A stretch of 64,000 nt of DNA from Opitutaceae bacterium (GTDB taxonomy: Bacteria; Verrucomicrobiota; Verrucomicrobiia; Opitutales; Opitutaceae). A program made the position numbers and the translations under genes. Each line of letters starts with the position of its first letter. The stretch's first letter is position 1. Of this stretch, positions 33,319 through 41,289 are shown piece after piece. Below the pieces are notes generated by a model. That model was not told the DNA's origin, ran no database searches, and was given only the letters and a program-made list of their open reading frames with translations. Where the stretch lies: the NCBI GenBank assembly GCA_028280945.1, contig JANQKV010000008.1, positions 93,136 through 157,135 of the forward strand, written 5' to 3'.

Positions 33319-33978
33319 ATGAAAATTCACATTACCATAATCTCTCGTTTCCTCACCGCCATCGTTGCCGCCGCGTCGGCTACTGGGGCTTCAGGCGCCG
33401 GCTTCCATATTGAGGCCGGTGCCGGCGTAGCCGTCTACGGTGGCGGTGATTATTCTCTGGTGCCGGATCAGTCCGCCGACCGCTCCGCTGATTCCAAAGA
33501 CGACGCCGGCGGAGTGGTGTTCCTGGCCGGAGGGTATCGCTTCAACGATGTCTTCGGCCTGAAGCTGACCTACCAGAGCTTCGAACGGGCCACCACCACG
33601 TTCGTCGACGAAGTGGTGATCGCCGAAAACGATGTTCCGACGATTGTGTCCGCTTTCACCGACCAGGTGCAGGTGCTCACGTTCGGACCGGAACTGCGTT
33701 GGCAGGCGGCGCCGCGGTTTGCCCTGGTGTTGTCACCGGAGCTCAGTGTCGTGTTCAGCGATGCCGAACTGCGGACCTTCACCGACAGCCCCGTGGTCCA
33801 GGTGATCCCCACGATCCCTCACTCGGATGATGACGTGACCTTCGGCGTCAGCGTGGCTGGCGAGCTGCGGCTTTCCGAGCGACTGCTGCTCAGCGCCCGC
33901 TATCGACACGTCGATATGGATGTCAGCTGGGACCGTCGGGCGGATGTTTTCTCCCTTGGGCTCAAAATGGAGTTCTAA
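33319..33978 (+). CDS. outer-membrane beta-barrel protein
   Basis: 219 residues from ATG 33319 (MKIHITIISRF...), with a signal peptide ending near SGA-G. Alternating hydrophobic strands with periodic glycines (HIEAGAGVAVYGGGDYSL, VVFLAGGYRFNDVFGLKLTY) and a C-terminal aromatic end (DVFSLGLKMEF) match small eight-stranded outer-membrane barrels of the OmpA/OmpW-like type. Ligand or role unknown. It precedes an ECF sigma factor by 65 nt on the same strand and may be part of the regulated cell-envelope unit. The 211-nt region before it (33108-33318) is G-rich and holds no gene I can support. Confidence 0.8.
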   Translation: MKIHITIISRFLTAIVAAASATGASGAGFHIEAGAGVAVYGGGDYSLVPDQSADRSADSKDDAGGVVFLAGGYRFNDVFGLKLTYQSFERATTTFVDEVVIAENDVPTIVSAFTDQVQVLTFGPELRWQAAPRFALVLSPELSVVFSDAELRTFTDSPVVQVIPTIPHSDDDVTFGVSVAGELRLSERLLLSARYRHVDMDVSWDRRADVFSLGLKMEF

Positions 33979-34043
33979 TGTCCTGCCTCCGCCCCTGCCA
34001 CGTGCTGCCGATCCGGCTTGCGTGGCAGGGGACAAGGACTGGG

Positions 34044-34634
34044 ATGAGTCAACCCCGCCCCGTGGTTTCTTTCGAAGATGATTCACTATTAACGCATCGC
34101 CAGTTGGTCGCTCGTCTGGCCACTGGCGACCGCGATGCCATGGAACTGCTCTATCAGGAACTCTGTCCGGTGGCGCATGGGGTGGTGCGGCGTATTCTGG
34201 AGGATCCCGAAGATGCCCGGGAGGCGGTCCAAGACACCTTCATCAAGGTATGGCAGCAGGCTCAGAGCTACCGGCCCGAACGCGGTGAAGTTGTCTCCTG
34301 GCTGGTGCTCATCGCCCGCAACGTGGCGATTGACCGGGTGCGCCGTGGGGCCCGCCAGCAACGTCTGCAAGTGGCCCTCGAACGCGAGTGGAGCGAAGGA
34401 ACCGATACTCCCTCCGCGGCCGAGACCTGGGAGACCACCCAACGCGTGGACCATCATTTGCGCCAACTCACCGCGGCCCAACGCCGCGCCCTCGAGCTGG
34501 CTTTTTTTTCCGGCTACTCACATCGAGAGATTTCGTCCACTCTGCGGATGCCACTGGGCACCGTAAAAAACCACCTGCGGCGCGGCCTTGCCAAGCTGCG
34601 CCAACTCGTCTCCAGCCATGACCAATCCGCCTGA
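34044..34634 (+). CDS. ECF RNA polymerase sigma factor
   Basis: 196 residues from ATG 34044 (MSQPRPVVSFEDD). Region 2 is visible as YQELCPVAHGVVRRIL, DPEDAREAVQDTFIKVWQ and YRPERGEVVSWLVLIARN, the -10 recognition and melting region. Region 4 is the C-terminal helix-turn-helix FFSGYSHREISSTLRMPLGT followed by VKNHLRRGLAKLRQL. It resembles SigK/ECF19-type sigma factors. Its 3' end overlaps the next gene by 17 nt, a layout typical of a sigma/anti-sigma pair. Confidence 0.93.
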   Translation: MSQPRPVVSFEDDSLLTHRQLVARLATGDRDAMELLYQELCPVAHGVVRRILEDPEDAREAVQDTFIKVWQQAQSYRPERGEVVSWLVLIARNVAIDRVRRGARQQRLQVALEREWSEGTDTPSAAETWETTQRVDHHLRQLTAAQRRALELAFFSGYSHREISSTLRMPLGTVKNHLRRGLAKLRQLVSSHDQSA

Positions 34635-35763
34635 CCTCGAAGCGTTGCGTTATTTGTTGAACGAGATGGATGAGGAGTCCCGCGCGGCCTTCGAGGAGCG
34701 GATGGAGGTCGATCCGTTGCTGCAGCAAACCGTGCATGACACCGCCGAGGCGCTGGGCACGTTCGCCACGTCAACCGCTCCGGCCGAGCCCATGGCGGCT
34801 GCCGATCAGGAAGCGGCCTTTCAGCGGGTGGTTGATGTGGCGGCGGCCGATGCAAGGAAGCGTCGCTTGATGGTCTGGTCGCGACGCTGGGCTTGGCCTC
34901 TGGCGGCGTCTCTTCTGCTGGGGCTCAACCTTTGGCAGTTTTGGGGCACCGAGAAACCTCCACAGCATCAGCCGGCACCCGCCAAGCCGGGGACGATTGC
35001 TTTCACGTCACCGGAGACGGGGGAAACGTTGGGAGGGAGCACGTTGGTCAGCCTCGAACAAGCCGACCCTCAGGAAGGGGACATTGTTGCCTCGGCAGAA
35101 CTTGCGGAGCATTCCCCGCAGGTAGAGTCGGTGGATTTTGCCGAGTTGCAGCGGTTGCGGGAAATCCGATCCGCTTATGAACAACTCGCGAGGGAAAACG
35201 ACCGTTTGCAGGATGAGCACACGGAGATTCTGCGTCAGCTTGCGACCTATGCGTTGACCGAACAGGGCGTGAACCGGCTCGCCGCGATGGAACTGGTGGA
35301 CCCGGCAAGTTATGCCAGCGGGGAGCGGAGGGGTTTGTTTGAACTCGCCCTCAATCTCTTGGCCGAGCCCGGCATCATTGCCTTGGATCCCGCCGTTGCC
35401 TCCGGAGCCGGCCAAGGGCAAGGCGAAGGGGCCAACGTGGCAGCCCCGGCGGAAAGTGGTTCAGTCGCCGACCCCTACGCCTGGTCAATTTTTGATGAGT
35501 CGCTGGATCGTGGTTTTCTTAACCTCTACAACTTGCCCGTTCCGGCCGAGGGGAACTCGTTTCAATTGTGGGTGCGGCCCGCGTCGGGCGGGTCTTATAC
35601 GCGGGTCGGAGAGGTGCCACCGCAAATGCACGGTGGATCCGGCAGCCTGAGTTATTCCTTTCCGGGGGGAGATCAGCCGCCTGCTGAGATTCTCATTACC
35701 ACCGAACCGATTGATGTCATTCCGGATCAGCCGGAAGGCACCCCGATCCTGCGAGGGCCGTAG
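34618..35763 (+). CDS. RskA-like anti-sigma factor
   Basis: 381 residues from ATG 34618, overlapping the sigma gene. The N-terminal cytosolic part (MTNPPDLEALRYLLNEMDEE, FEERMEVDPLLQQTV) resembles the anti-sigma domain that binds the sigma factor. A single transmembrane helix follows (WAWPLAASLLLGLNLWQFWG), then a long periplasmic part with a coiled-coil-like stretch (LQRLREIRSAYEQLARENDR) and a C-terminal RskA domain (GFLNLYNLPVPAEGNSFQLW). The coiled coil makes it longer than typical RskA (about 230 residues). Regulated proteolysis after envelope stress would release the sigma factor. Confidence 0.88.
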   Translation: MTNPPDLEALRYLLNEMDEESRAAFEERMEVDPLLQQTVHDTAEALGTFATSTAPAEPMAAADQEAAFQRVVDVAAADARKRRLMVWSRRWAWPLAASLLLGLNLWQFWGTEKPPQHQPAPAKPGTIAFTSPETGETLGGSTLVSLEQADPQEGDIVASAELAEHSPQVESVDFAELQRLREIRSAYEQLARENDRLQDEHTEILRQLATYALTEQGVNRLAAMELVDPASYASGERRGLFELALNLLAEPGIIALDPAVASGAGQGQGEGANVAAPAESGSVADPYAWSIFDESLDRGFLNLYNLPVPAEGNSFQLWVRPASGGSYTRVGEVPPQMHGGSGSLSYSFPGGDQPPAEILITTEPIDVIPDQPEGTPILRGP

Positions 35764-35803
35764 CTTGATGCCGGCCCGCATGCTTCGTTGCAGCACGAGG
35801 AGA

Positions 35804-35878
35804 CTAGTTCAGGCAGGCTTTGAAACCTTCGGTGAGGGCGGTGCGATCGAGGTCTTTGCCGATGAAGAGAGGGTGTTA
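35804..35878 (-). pseudogene. 3'-end remnant of a COG0523/cobW-type gene (copy A of a long direct repeat)
   Basis: Positions 35811-35878 repeat 36941-37009, the 3' end of the intact G3E GTPase gene, with one substitution and one single-base deletion. On the minus strand the remnant still reads [18 protein letters not shown] sequence ending in ...FKACLN and a stop at 35806-35804, but a base deletion shifts the upstream frame and an in-frame TAA precedes it. It therefore encodes no product. Together with the intact copy it flanks a two-gene cassette. Confidence 0.85.
35811..35878. repeat. direct repeat copy A (matches 36941-37009)
   Basis: About 68 bp almost identical to the cobW 3' end at 36941-37009 (one mismatch near 35828, one indel near 35869). 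Direct orientation, spaced 1130 bp start to start. The repeats bracket the nucleotidyltransferase cassette. Confidence 0.9.
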
Positions 35879-35892
35879 ATGGATGGTCTGGT

Positions 35893-36675
35893 TTATAGAA
35901 CTTTGGGCAGTGTGCCTCCGAGTGATCCAAAGTGAGGTTTTAACCCCGCCAAGTCCCGAGTAGGCTCGGCAATTCTGCCCGTTAACTCTTCAACGTAGAC
36001 ACAACCGGCGTGATCGCCGGGGAGCCGCTCGACGAGTTGAACGGCTTCCTGGAGCGCCGCGCCCCATTCCTTTTTCAGAGAAATCAGATCCGGCGGAGTG
36101 TTGAGCTGGAGTCCTTCAAAATCAGCCGGGCGAAAGCGTCCCTTGCGCGCCAATTGCTCCAACAAACCCGGGGGGCTGTAGCCTGGATCTTTGCCTACTG
36201 CCGCCCAGCAGAGCGCACCCAACGACAAGAGTGTTGAGTGGGCATGCACTACGTCCAGGAAGTCGCGAGGTTCATCGCGACCGGCCAAGGCGTGGACCTT
36301 GTTGATGGCGAGATCAATGGGATGGAGCACATAACCCACCTCCGGGTCGGCGAGGGGAGGCATGAATCGAAATGCCGACTCAAAAGCCCATTCGATCTTG
36401 GTCTGCTCGCCGCCCCTGCTCGCAATCACCCGGATGTATCCGGGCTGGCTGAGCTCCATTTGCAGTTCGTATCCCTCGGCTTCGAGCAAGTTTCGATCCG
36501 CCGCGAATGCTGTCGCAACCAGTGCCTCGCGATCGTTGAAGTAATCAAGATCTTGGGAGAATCGTATTGAATCCGGTGATCGGTGCATCCCCGCGCCACC
36601 CGCCAAGTGGCTTTCCGGCGAACGGGTAGAAGCGAGAAGCTTCGCGATATCTCTTTGAATGGGATGAAGCGGCAT
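35893..36675 (-). CDS. nucleotidyl transferase AbiEii/AbiGii toxin-like protein
   Basis: 260 residues. The N-terminal half contains the nucleotidyltransferase pattern HLAGGAGMHR...RFSQDLDYFND, i.e. the G-G motif followed by the S-x-D-x-D metal-binding signature of AbiEii/DUF1814-type toxins. Further on, YVLHPIDLAINKVHALAGRD and EPRDFLDVVHAH match the conserved K-x-x-A...R-x-R/KD-x-x-D core (K and D/H positions present). Such enzymes transfer nucleotides to tRNA or proteins and act as toxins in phage defence or maintenance modules. It is paired with a 68-residue gene 6 nt upstream and bracketed by long direct repeats of a neighbouring gene's 3' end, implying acquisition as a cassette. Confidence 0.8.
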   Translation of the reverse strand: MPLHPIQRDIAKLLASTRSPESHLAGGAGMHRSPDSIRFSQDLDYFNDREALVATAFAADRNLLEAEGYELQMELSQPGYIRVIASRGGEQTKIEWAFESAFRFMPPLADPEVGYVLHPIDLAINKVHALAGRDEPRDFLDVVHAHSTLLSLGALCWAAVGKDPGYSPPGLLEQLARKGRFRPADFEGLQLNTPPDLISLKKEWGAALQEAVQLVERLPGDHAGCVYVEELTGRIAEPTRDLAGLKPHFGSLGGTLPKVL

Positions 36676-36681
36676 CCGAAT

Positions 36682-36888
36682 TCAGCGGTCCGCTGACAAT
36701 CTTTGAGCCGCGCGGAAGCCACTCATCCCCCCGTGCGTTTTTAGTCGTTTTTGAACCCAAACTACTTTGTCCGGGGTGATCTCGAGGTCTCGTCGATACG
36801 ACCAGAAGCACCGGGCATGAAATTCCCGATACAGTCGTTGTGCCTCCGCCACTGCTGTAGAGGAGGGAGTGATCGTCGATTCAGACAT
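36682..36888 (-). CDS. 68-residue partner protein of the nucleotidyltransferase (putative antitoxin)
   Basis: 68 residues: VAEAQRLYREFHARCFWSYR then a helical DKVVWVQKRLKTHGGMSGFR. I have seen similar small proteins preceding AbiEii-like nucleotidyltransferase genes. The gene lies 6 nt upstream of the toxin-like gene on the same strand, so they are probably co-translated. An antitoxin or substrate-recognition role is inferred from this pairing; no DNA-binding motif is obvious, unlike the classical AbiEi antitoxin. Starts at ATG 36888, 45 nt after the cobW stop. Confidence 0.7.
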   Translation of the reverse strand: MSESTITPSSTAVAEAQRLYREFHARCFWSYRRDLEITPDKVVWVQKRLKTHGGMSGFRAAQRLSADR

Positions 36889-36933
36889 GGAAATCAGACT
36901 ACACCGTTGCGAAGCGGCCGCAATCGGAACTTC

Positions 36934-38334
36934 TCAAGCCAGGCAGGCTTTGAAACCCTCGGTGAGGGCGGTGCGATCGAGGTCTTTGCCGATGAAGACG
37001 AGGGTGTTGGTGCGGTTTTCGTTCGAACCCCATTCGCGGTCGAATTTTGCGTCAAAGAGCATGTGCACGCCTTGGAAAACGAGGCGCTTGGAAGTGCCTC
37101 TGACCGCAAGCACCCCCTTGCTTCGATAAATGTCGTTGCCCTTGATCTGCAGCAGGCGGGCGATCCAATCGTTAAGGCGCTGCGGGTCGCATTCGCCGTC
37201 GTGGGTGATGCCGACCGAGGAAACCTCCTCGTCGTGCGAGTGGTTGTGCTCGTAGTCCTGCTGCCACACGGGCTTCACGTTTTCACCGGCAACGGGAATG
37301 TGCAACGGATGGTGGCCGCAGCCTTCGAAAACGAGGTAGGTGCCGTCGGCGGGGATCTCCAACTTGTAGCGACCGTCGCCGTCGTCGAGCAGCAGGCGGT
37401 GCAGCGTCGTGCCGGGGGCAACCGTGCCGCCGTCGTGCACGCGGTTCTCCCAGTCGGAAAAGGACAGCACGGCCGTATCGCGGGCAGCGTTGAGGATCGA
37501 TTCGTCGGTCGAACCAATCGGCATCACCACCACATCGAGTTCGTTTTCATCGTGATGATGGTGGTGGTGGTCGTGATCATGGTCGCAGCCTTCGTGGTCA
37601 TGCTCGTGGTCCAGGTGACCGATCACCAGTTCATGGGTGCCGGCCGGCAAAGGGTAGGCGCCGGCCCATTCGAACGGGTAGGAGGGCTCAAGAAACCGGG
37701 GATCAAGTTCGTTGGCGCGGCCGAGGTCGAAACCCCCGATATTGAGCACGAGGTCAAGCGGCACCTCGCAGTTCGTCGCCCGCTGGACTCGGGCGGCGGC
37801 GTTCATGCCGCGCACGCGGGTTTCGAGAGCATCGAGAGCTTCGGTCGAAACAAGATCACTCTTGTTGAGGATCATCACGTCCGCGAAGGCGATCTGCTTG
37901 CGCACTTCCGGCGCATCGTCGAAGTGCCGCACCACGTGCTTGGCATCGACGACGGTGACGATGCCTTCGATGCGGAAGTTGGAGCGCATTTCATCGTCGG
38001 TGAAAAACGTCTGCGCGACGGGTCCGGGGTCGGCGAGACCAGTGGTTTCGATGATGATGCCATCGAGCCGGTTCTTGCGTTTCATCAGGCGGCCGAGCAC
38101 GCGGATCAGGTCGCCGCGCACGCTGCAGCAGATGCAGCCATTGTTCATCTCAAACAGCTCCTCGTCGCTCTGGATGACGAGTTGGTTGTCGACGCTGACT
38201 TCGCCGAATTCGTTTTCGATCACCGCGAGTTTTTTGCCGTGTTGGTCGGTGAGGATGCGGTTGAGCAGGGTGGTTTTCCCGGCGCCCAGAAAACCGGTGA
38301 GAATCGTGACGGGGATCGGAGAATCGGTGTCCAT
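36934..38334 (-). CDS. G3E-family (COG0523/CobW-like) metallochaperone GTPase with inserted His-rich domain
   Basis: 466 residues. GTPase motifs are clear: Walker [10 protein letters not shown] at 14-22, the metal motif NGCICC at 65-70, ETTGLADP at 96-103 and NKSD at 157-160. The usual CobW C-terminal domain is at about 370-466 ([31 protein letters not shown]). Between them, residues about 222-365 form an extra domain with a His/Asp-rich run ([20 protein letters not shown], 243-261) and a [10 protein letters not shown] segment, so the protein is longer than the common 300-400 residues. COG0523 proteins deliver or traffic zinc, cobalt or other metals. Its 3' end is the source of the duplicated repeat at 35811. 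Confidence 0.92.
   Translation of the reverse strand: MDTDSPIPVTILTGFLGAGKTTLLNRILTDQHGKKLAVIENEFGEVSVDNQLVIQSDEELFEMNNGCICCSVRGDLIRVLGRLMKRKNRLDGIIIETTGLADPGPVAQTFFTDDEMRSNFRIEGIVTVVDAKHVVRHFDDAPEVRKQIAFADVMILNKSDLVSTEALDALETRVRGMNAAARVQRATNCEVPLDLVLNIGGFDLGRANELDPRFLEPSYPFEWAGAYPLPAGTHELVIGHLDHEHDHEGCDHDHDHHHHHHDENELDVVVMPIGSTDESILNAARDTAVLSFSDWENRVHDGGTVAPGTTLHRLLLDDGDGRYKLEIPADGTYLVFEGCGHHPLHIPVAGENVKPVWQQDYEHNHSHDEEVSSVGITHDGECDPQRLNDWIARLLQIKGNDIYRSKGVLAVRGTSKRLVFQGVHMLFDAKFDREWGSNENRTNTLVFIGKDLDRTALTEGFKACLA
36941..37009. repeat. direct repeat copy B (within 3' end of G3E GTPase gene)
   Basis: This is the intact coding copy of the repeat at 35811-35878. It starts 7 bp inside the GTPase 3' end, so the cassette lies directly after the gene and the gene remains complete. 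Confidence 0.9.
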
Positions 38335-38490
38335 CGTGTTGCACGGTTTGCGGTGCCGGGGCGGGGGTCAAGGGATGGCTTTACGTAAATCCGCCCATGG
38401 CCGGTGGTTTGACACCCGGGAGGGGACGCCCACGCTCGGGGCTTTCGAGCCTGGAACTGAGCCTTCTTTCGAGAAATTCCCCGCCCAACC

Positions 38491-40866
38491 TTGTTTAAGA
38501 ACCTATCCTTTCGTTGGCGTATAACGCTGCTGGTGACCTCGGTCTCCTTCCTCTCGCTGATTGCCGCGTTTGCCGGGTTTCTCTCTTGGGAAGTATTGCG
38601 TTATCGCGCTGAGGTCGTGGATCGCCTGGAGCGGACGCAGGACCTGCTGGTCGAGCGGGTGACCGCTACCTTGGCGGCCAATCCCGACATCGCCTTCCTT
38701 CCGCTCGACGACGTCAAGGAGGATGAGACGATCCTGGCCGCCGCGGTCTACTCGATGGATAACCGCATCATCGATCGTTACACCAAGCCGGGCACGGAAG
38801 AGTTCATCCCGCCGCCCTTTCGTCCCAACCTCGATCCCAACGCGGCCACGACATTCAAGTATCTTGTCCACGCGGGCGAACGCATCGGCATTATCTACCT
38901 GAAGGCCGACACCTCCGGTCTCGCCCAAGAACGATTTCGCGAGCCGATGCGGGTCATGTTCATCATCGGGCTCCTTAGCATTTTGGCGGGCATGCTTGCC
39001 GCCCGGTTTTTGCAGCGCTCGATCACCAAACCGATCACCGAGCTCGGCCGGGTGGCCAAGAAGGTCGAGAACGAACGGGACTTCAGTGTCCGGGCGCGAA
39101 GCAGCGGTGGCGGCGAGGAAATCGAGGCGCTGGTGGCGGCATTCAACGACATGCTGACGACGGTGCAGACCCGCACCGGGGATCTGCATCGGGCGACGGA
39201 AGAACTCGCCCAGACCAACCGCACCCTTGAGGAAAAGGTGCAGGAGCGCACCGTTGAATTGGAGCACGCGATGATCGCCGCGCGCGACGCCAACCAGGCC
39301 AAGAGCGCCTTTCTCGCGAAGATGAGCCACGAGCTGCGCACGCCGATGAATGCGATCATCGGTTATTCGGAAATTTTGCTCGAGGATGCCGAGGACGATG
39401 AGGACGAAGCGACCTGCGAGGACCTCAACAAAATCCTCGCCGCCGCCCGCCACCTCCTGGGCTTGATCAATGATGTGCTCGATCTGTCCAAGATCGAAGC
39501 CGGCCGCATGGATCTCTTCGTCGAAGAACAGTCGGTCACGGGCATCACCGAGCAGGTTTATTCCACGGTCGCCCCGCTCGTGGCCAAGGGCGCCAACGAG
39601 TTTGTGGTGGATTGTCCCAGCGATGTGGGCGTGATCCGCGTCGATGCCACCAAGCTTCGCCAGATCCTGCTCAATCTCATCAGCAACGCGGCCAAGTTCA
39701 CCGAGAAGGGCAAAATCACCCTCAAGGTCGAACGCACCAGTGCCGGGACGGACGCCCGCATTCGTTTTTCGGTCATCGACACCGGCATCGGCATGACTGC
39801 CGAGCAGTGCGACAAGATCTTTGAAGCCTTCACCCAGGCCGAAGCCTCGACCTCAAGCAAATACGGTGGCACCGGCCTCGGCCTCGCCATCACGCGTCAG
39901 TTTGCCCAGCTGATGGAGGGCGATGTGATCGTGACCAGCGAGGTGGGCAAAGGTTCGACCTTCACGGTGGATCTTCCGGTTTCGGTCGACGACAAGACCC
40001 GCCGCCGTCGCGCCGATGCGCCGATCATATCGGCGGAGGAAGATGCCGAAGAGATCCCAACCCAGGTCCTGCCGGCGGCTGCTCGCGTGGTGGTGGTGGC
40101 CGACGACGAATCCTTGCGTGAGGGGGTCAACGAACTTTTGCCGGGGGACAACTACCAGGTTAACCACGTCGCCCGCGCCAAGCAGGCCATCGAGGTGATT
40201 CGTGACATCCATCCGGATGTGATTTTGTTGGATGTGCTGATGGAGGGCGGCCTCGGCCTCGAGGTGCTGAACAAACTCAAGGCCGACAAGACCCTGGCCC
40301 CGGTTCCGGTCGTGTTGCTCACCGTGACCGAAGATGGCTCGCTGCCGACCCTCGCTGTCGGGGCCGAGGACTACGTGCCCAAGAACAAGCTCGGCCAGAC
40401 TCTCCCCCAGATCCTTGAGCGTCACTCCGGCGACCGTCCTGCCAGCCGTCATGTGCTGGTGGCCGAAGACGACAACATGGTGCGCGAGATGATCGGCCGC
40501 CAGCTTTCCCGCGAAGGTTGGGAAGTGGTGCTGGCGCCCAATGGCAAAGCCGCCGTCGAAGCCATGGATGAACGTGTTCCCGCTCTCGTCCTGCTCGACC
40601 TCATGATGCCGAAGATGGACGGCTTTGGGGTGCTGCGTGAGATGCGCGCGGACGATCGCCTCAAAAACGTGCCGGTGGTTGTCCTGACCTCCCTCGATCT
40701 CACCGGCAGCGTGCGCCAGCTCCTGCGGCAGCAGACCGAGAAGGTTCTGCAGAAAGGCCGATATTCGAAGGAGGAACTCCTGGCCGAAATCAAATCGGCC
40801 CTCGTCGAGTTCAGCACCAATCCCCCATTTGAGACGTCGGATTCCCCCTCGTCGGACACACGATAG
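38491..40866 (+). CDS. membrane hybrid sensor histidine kinase with two receiver domains
   Basis: 791 residues from a TTG start. Two transmembrane helices (about 10-32 and 155-175) enclose a roughly 120-residue periplasmic sensor region. A HAMP domain (about 172-225), a coiled coil ([16 protein letters not shown]), a HisKA domain with phospho-accepting His280 in [17 protein letters not shown], and an HATPase domain ([25 protein letters not shown]) follow. Two receiver domains lie at about 527-640 (Asp in [11 protein letters not shown]) and 655-770 (Asp in [13 protein letters not shown]). It probably signals through the single receiver and receiver-cyclase encoded immediately downstream. No ligand-specific domain is recognised in the sensor region. 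Confidence 0.9.
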   Translation: MFKNLSFRWRITLLVTSVSFLSLIAAFAGFLSWEVLRYRAEVVDRLERTQDLLVERVTATLAANPDIAFLPLDDVKEDETILAAAVYSMDNRIIDRYTKPGTEEFIPPPFRPNLDPNAATTFKYLVHAGERIGIIYLKADTSGLAQERFREPMRVMFIIGLLSILAGMLAARFLQRSITKPITELGRVAKKVENERDFSVRARSSGGGEEIEALVAAFNDMLTTVQTRTGDLHRATEELAQTNRTLEEKVQERTVELEHAMIAARDANQAKSAFLAKMSHELRTPMNAIIGYSEILLEDAEDDEDEATCEDLNKILAAARHLLGLINDVLDLSKIEAGRMDLFVEEQSVTGITEQVYSTVAPLVAKGANEFVVDCPSDVGVIRVDATKLRQILLNLISNAAKFTEKGKITLKVERTSAGTDARIRFSVIDTGIGMTAEQCDKIFEAFTQAEASTSSKYGGTGLGLAITRQFAQLMEGDVIVTSEVGKGSTFTVDLPVSVDDKTRRRRADAPIISAEEDAEEIPTQVLPAAARVVVVADDESLREGVNELLPGDNYQVNHVARAKQAIEVIRDIHPDVILLDVLMEGGLGLEVLNKLKADKTLAPVPVVLLTVTEDGSLPTLAVGAEDYVPKNKLGQTLPQILERHSGDRPASRHVLVAEDDNMVREMIGRQLSREGWEVVLAPNGKAAVEAMDERVPALVLLDLMMPKMDGFGVLREMRADDRLKNVPVVVLTSLDLTGSVRQLLRQQTEKVLQKGRYSKEELLAEIKSALVEFSTNPPFETSDSPSSDTR

Positions 40867-40908
40867 AAGTGGCATTGCCTCGCATCCTCCCCTAAATCCC
40901 TACCTACC

Positions 40909-41289
40909 ATGGCCCTTATCCTCCTTGTGGAAGACAACGAAATGAACCGCGACATGCTGAAGCGTCGCCTCAACAAACGAGGCTTCGACGTGGAGATCGC
41001 GGTGGACGGTCCGTCGGGTTTGGCCGCAGCCCAAACCGGCAAACACGATCTGGTTCTCATGGACATGAGTCTGCCCGGCTTGAGCGGCTGGGAAGCCACC
41101 CAACAGCTCAAAGCCGATCCCGAACATGCCAGGATTCCGGTCATCGCCCTCACGGCCCACGCCATGGAATCGGATCGCCAGCAGGCCCTCGATGCCGGCT
41201 GCGATGAGTATGAGACCAAACCCGTTGAGCTGAAGCGACTCCTCGAGAAGATGAACCGACTCCTGGGCGACAAGGCTCCGAGCGAATGA
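40909..41289 (+). CDS. single-domain response regulator (DivK/CheY-like)
   Basis: 126 residues forming one receiver domain: acidic pocket LLVEDNEMNRDM, phospho-acceptor Asp in LVLMDMSLPGLSGW, Thr in IALTAHAM and Lys in YETKPVEL. No output domain, so it likely serves as an intermediate phosphotransfer or binding protein. It lies 42 nt after the hybrid kinase and its last codons overlap the cyclase start by 4 nt (ATGA), indicating translational coupling. Confidence 0.92.
   Translation: MALILLVEDNEMNRDMLKRRLNKRGFDVEIAVDGPSGLAAAQTGKHDLVLMDMSLPGLSGWEATQQLKADPEHARIPVIALTAHAMESDRQQALDAGCDEYETKPVELKRLLEKMNRLLGDKAPSE

Noticed and set aside
36751..38388. A 545-residue plus-strand frame rich in Val/His
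   Set aside because: Antisense to the G3E GTPase; its Val/Met-rich run is the complement of the His/Asp-rich insert.
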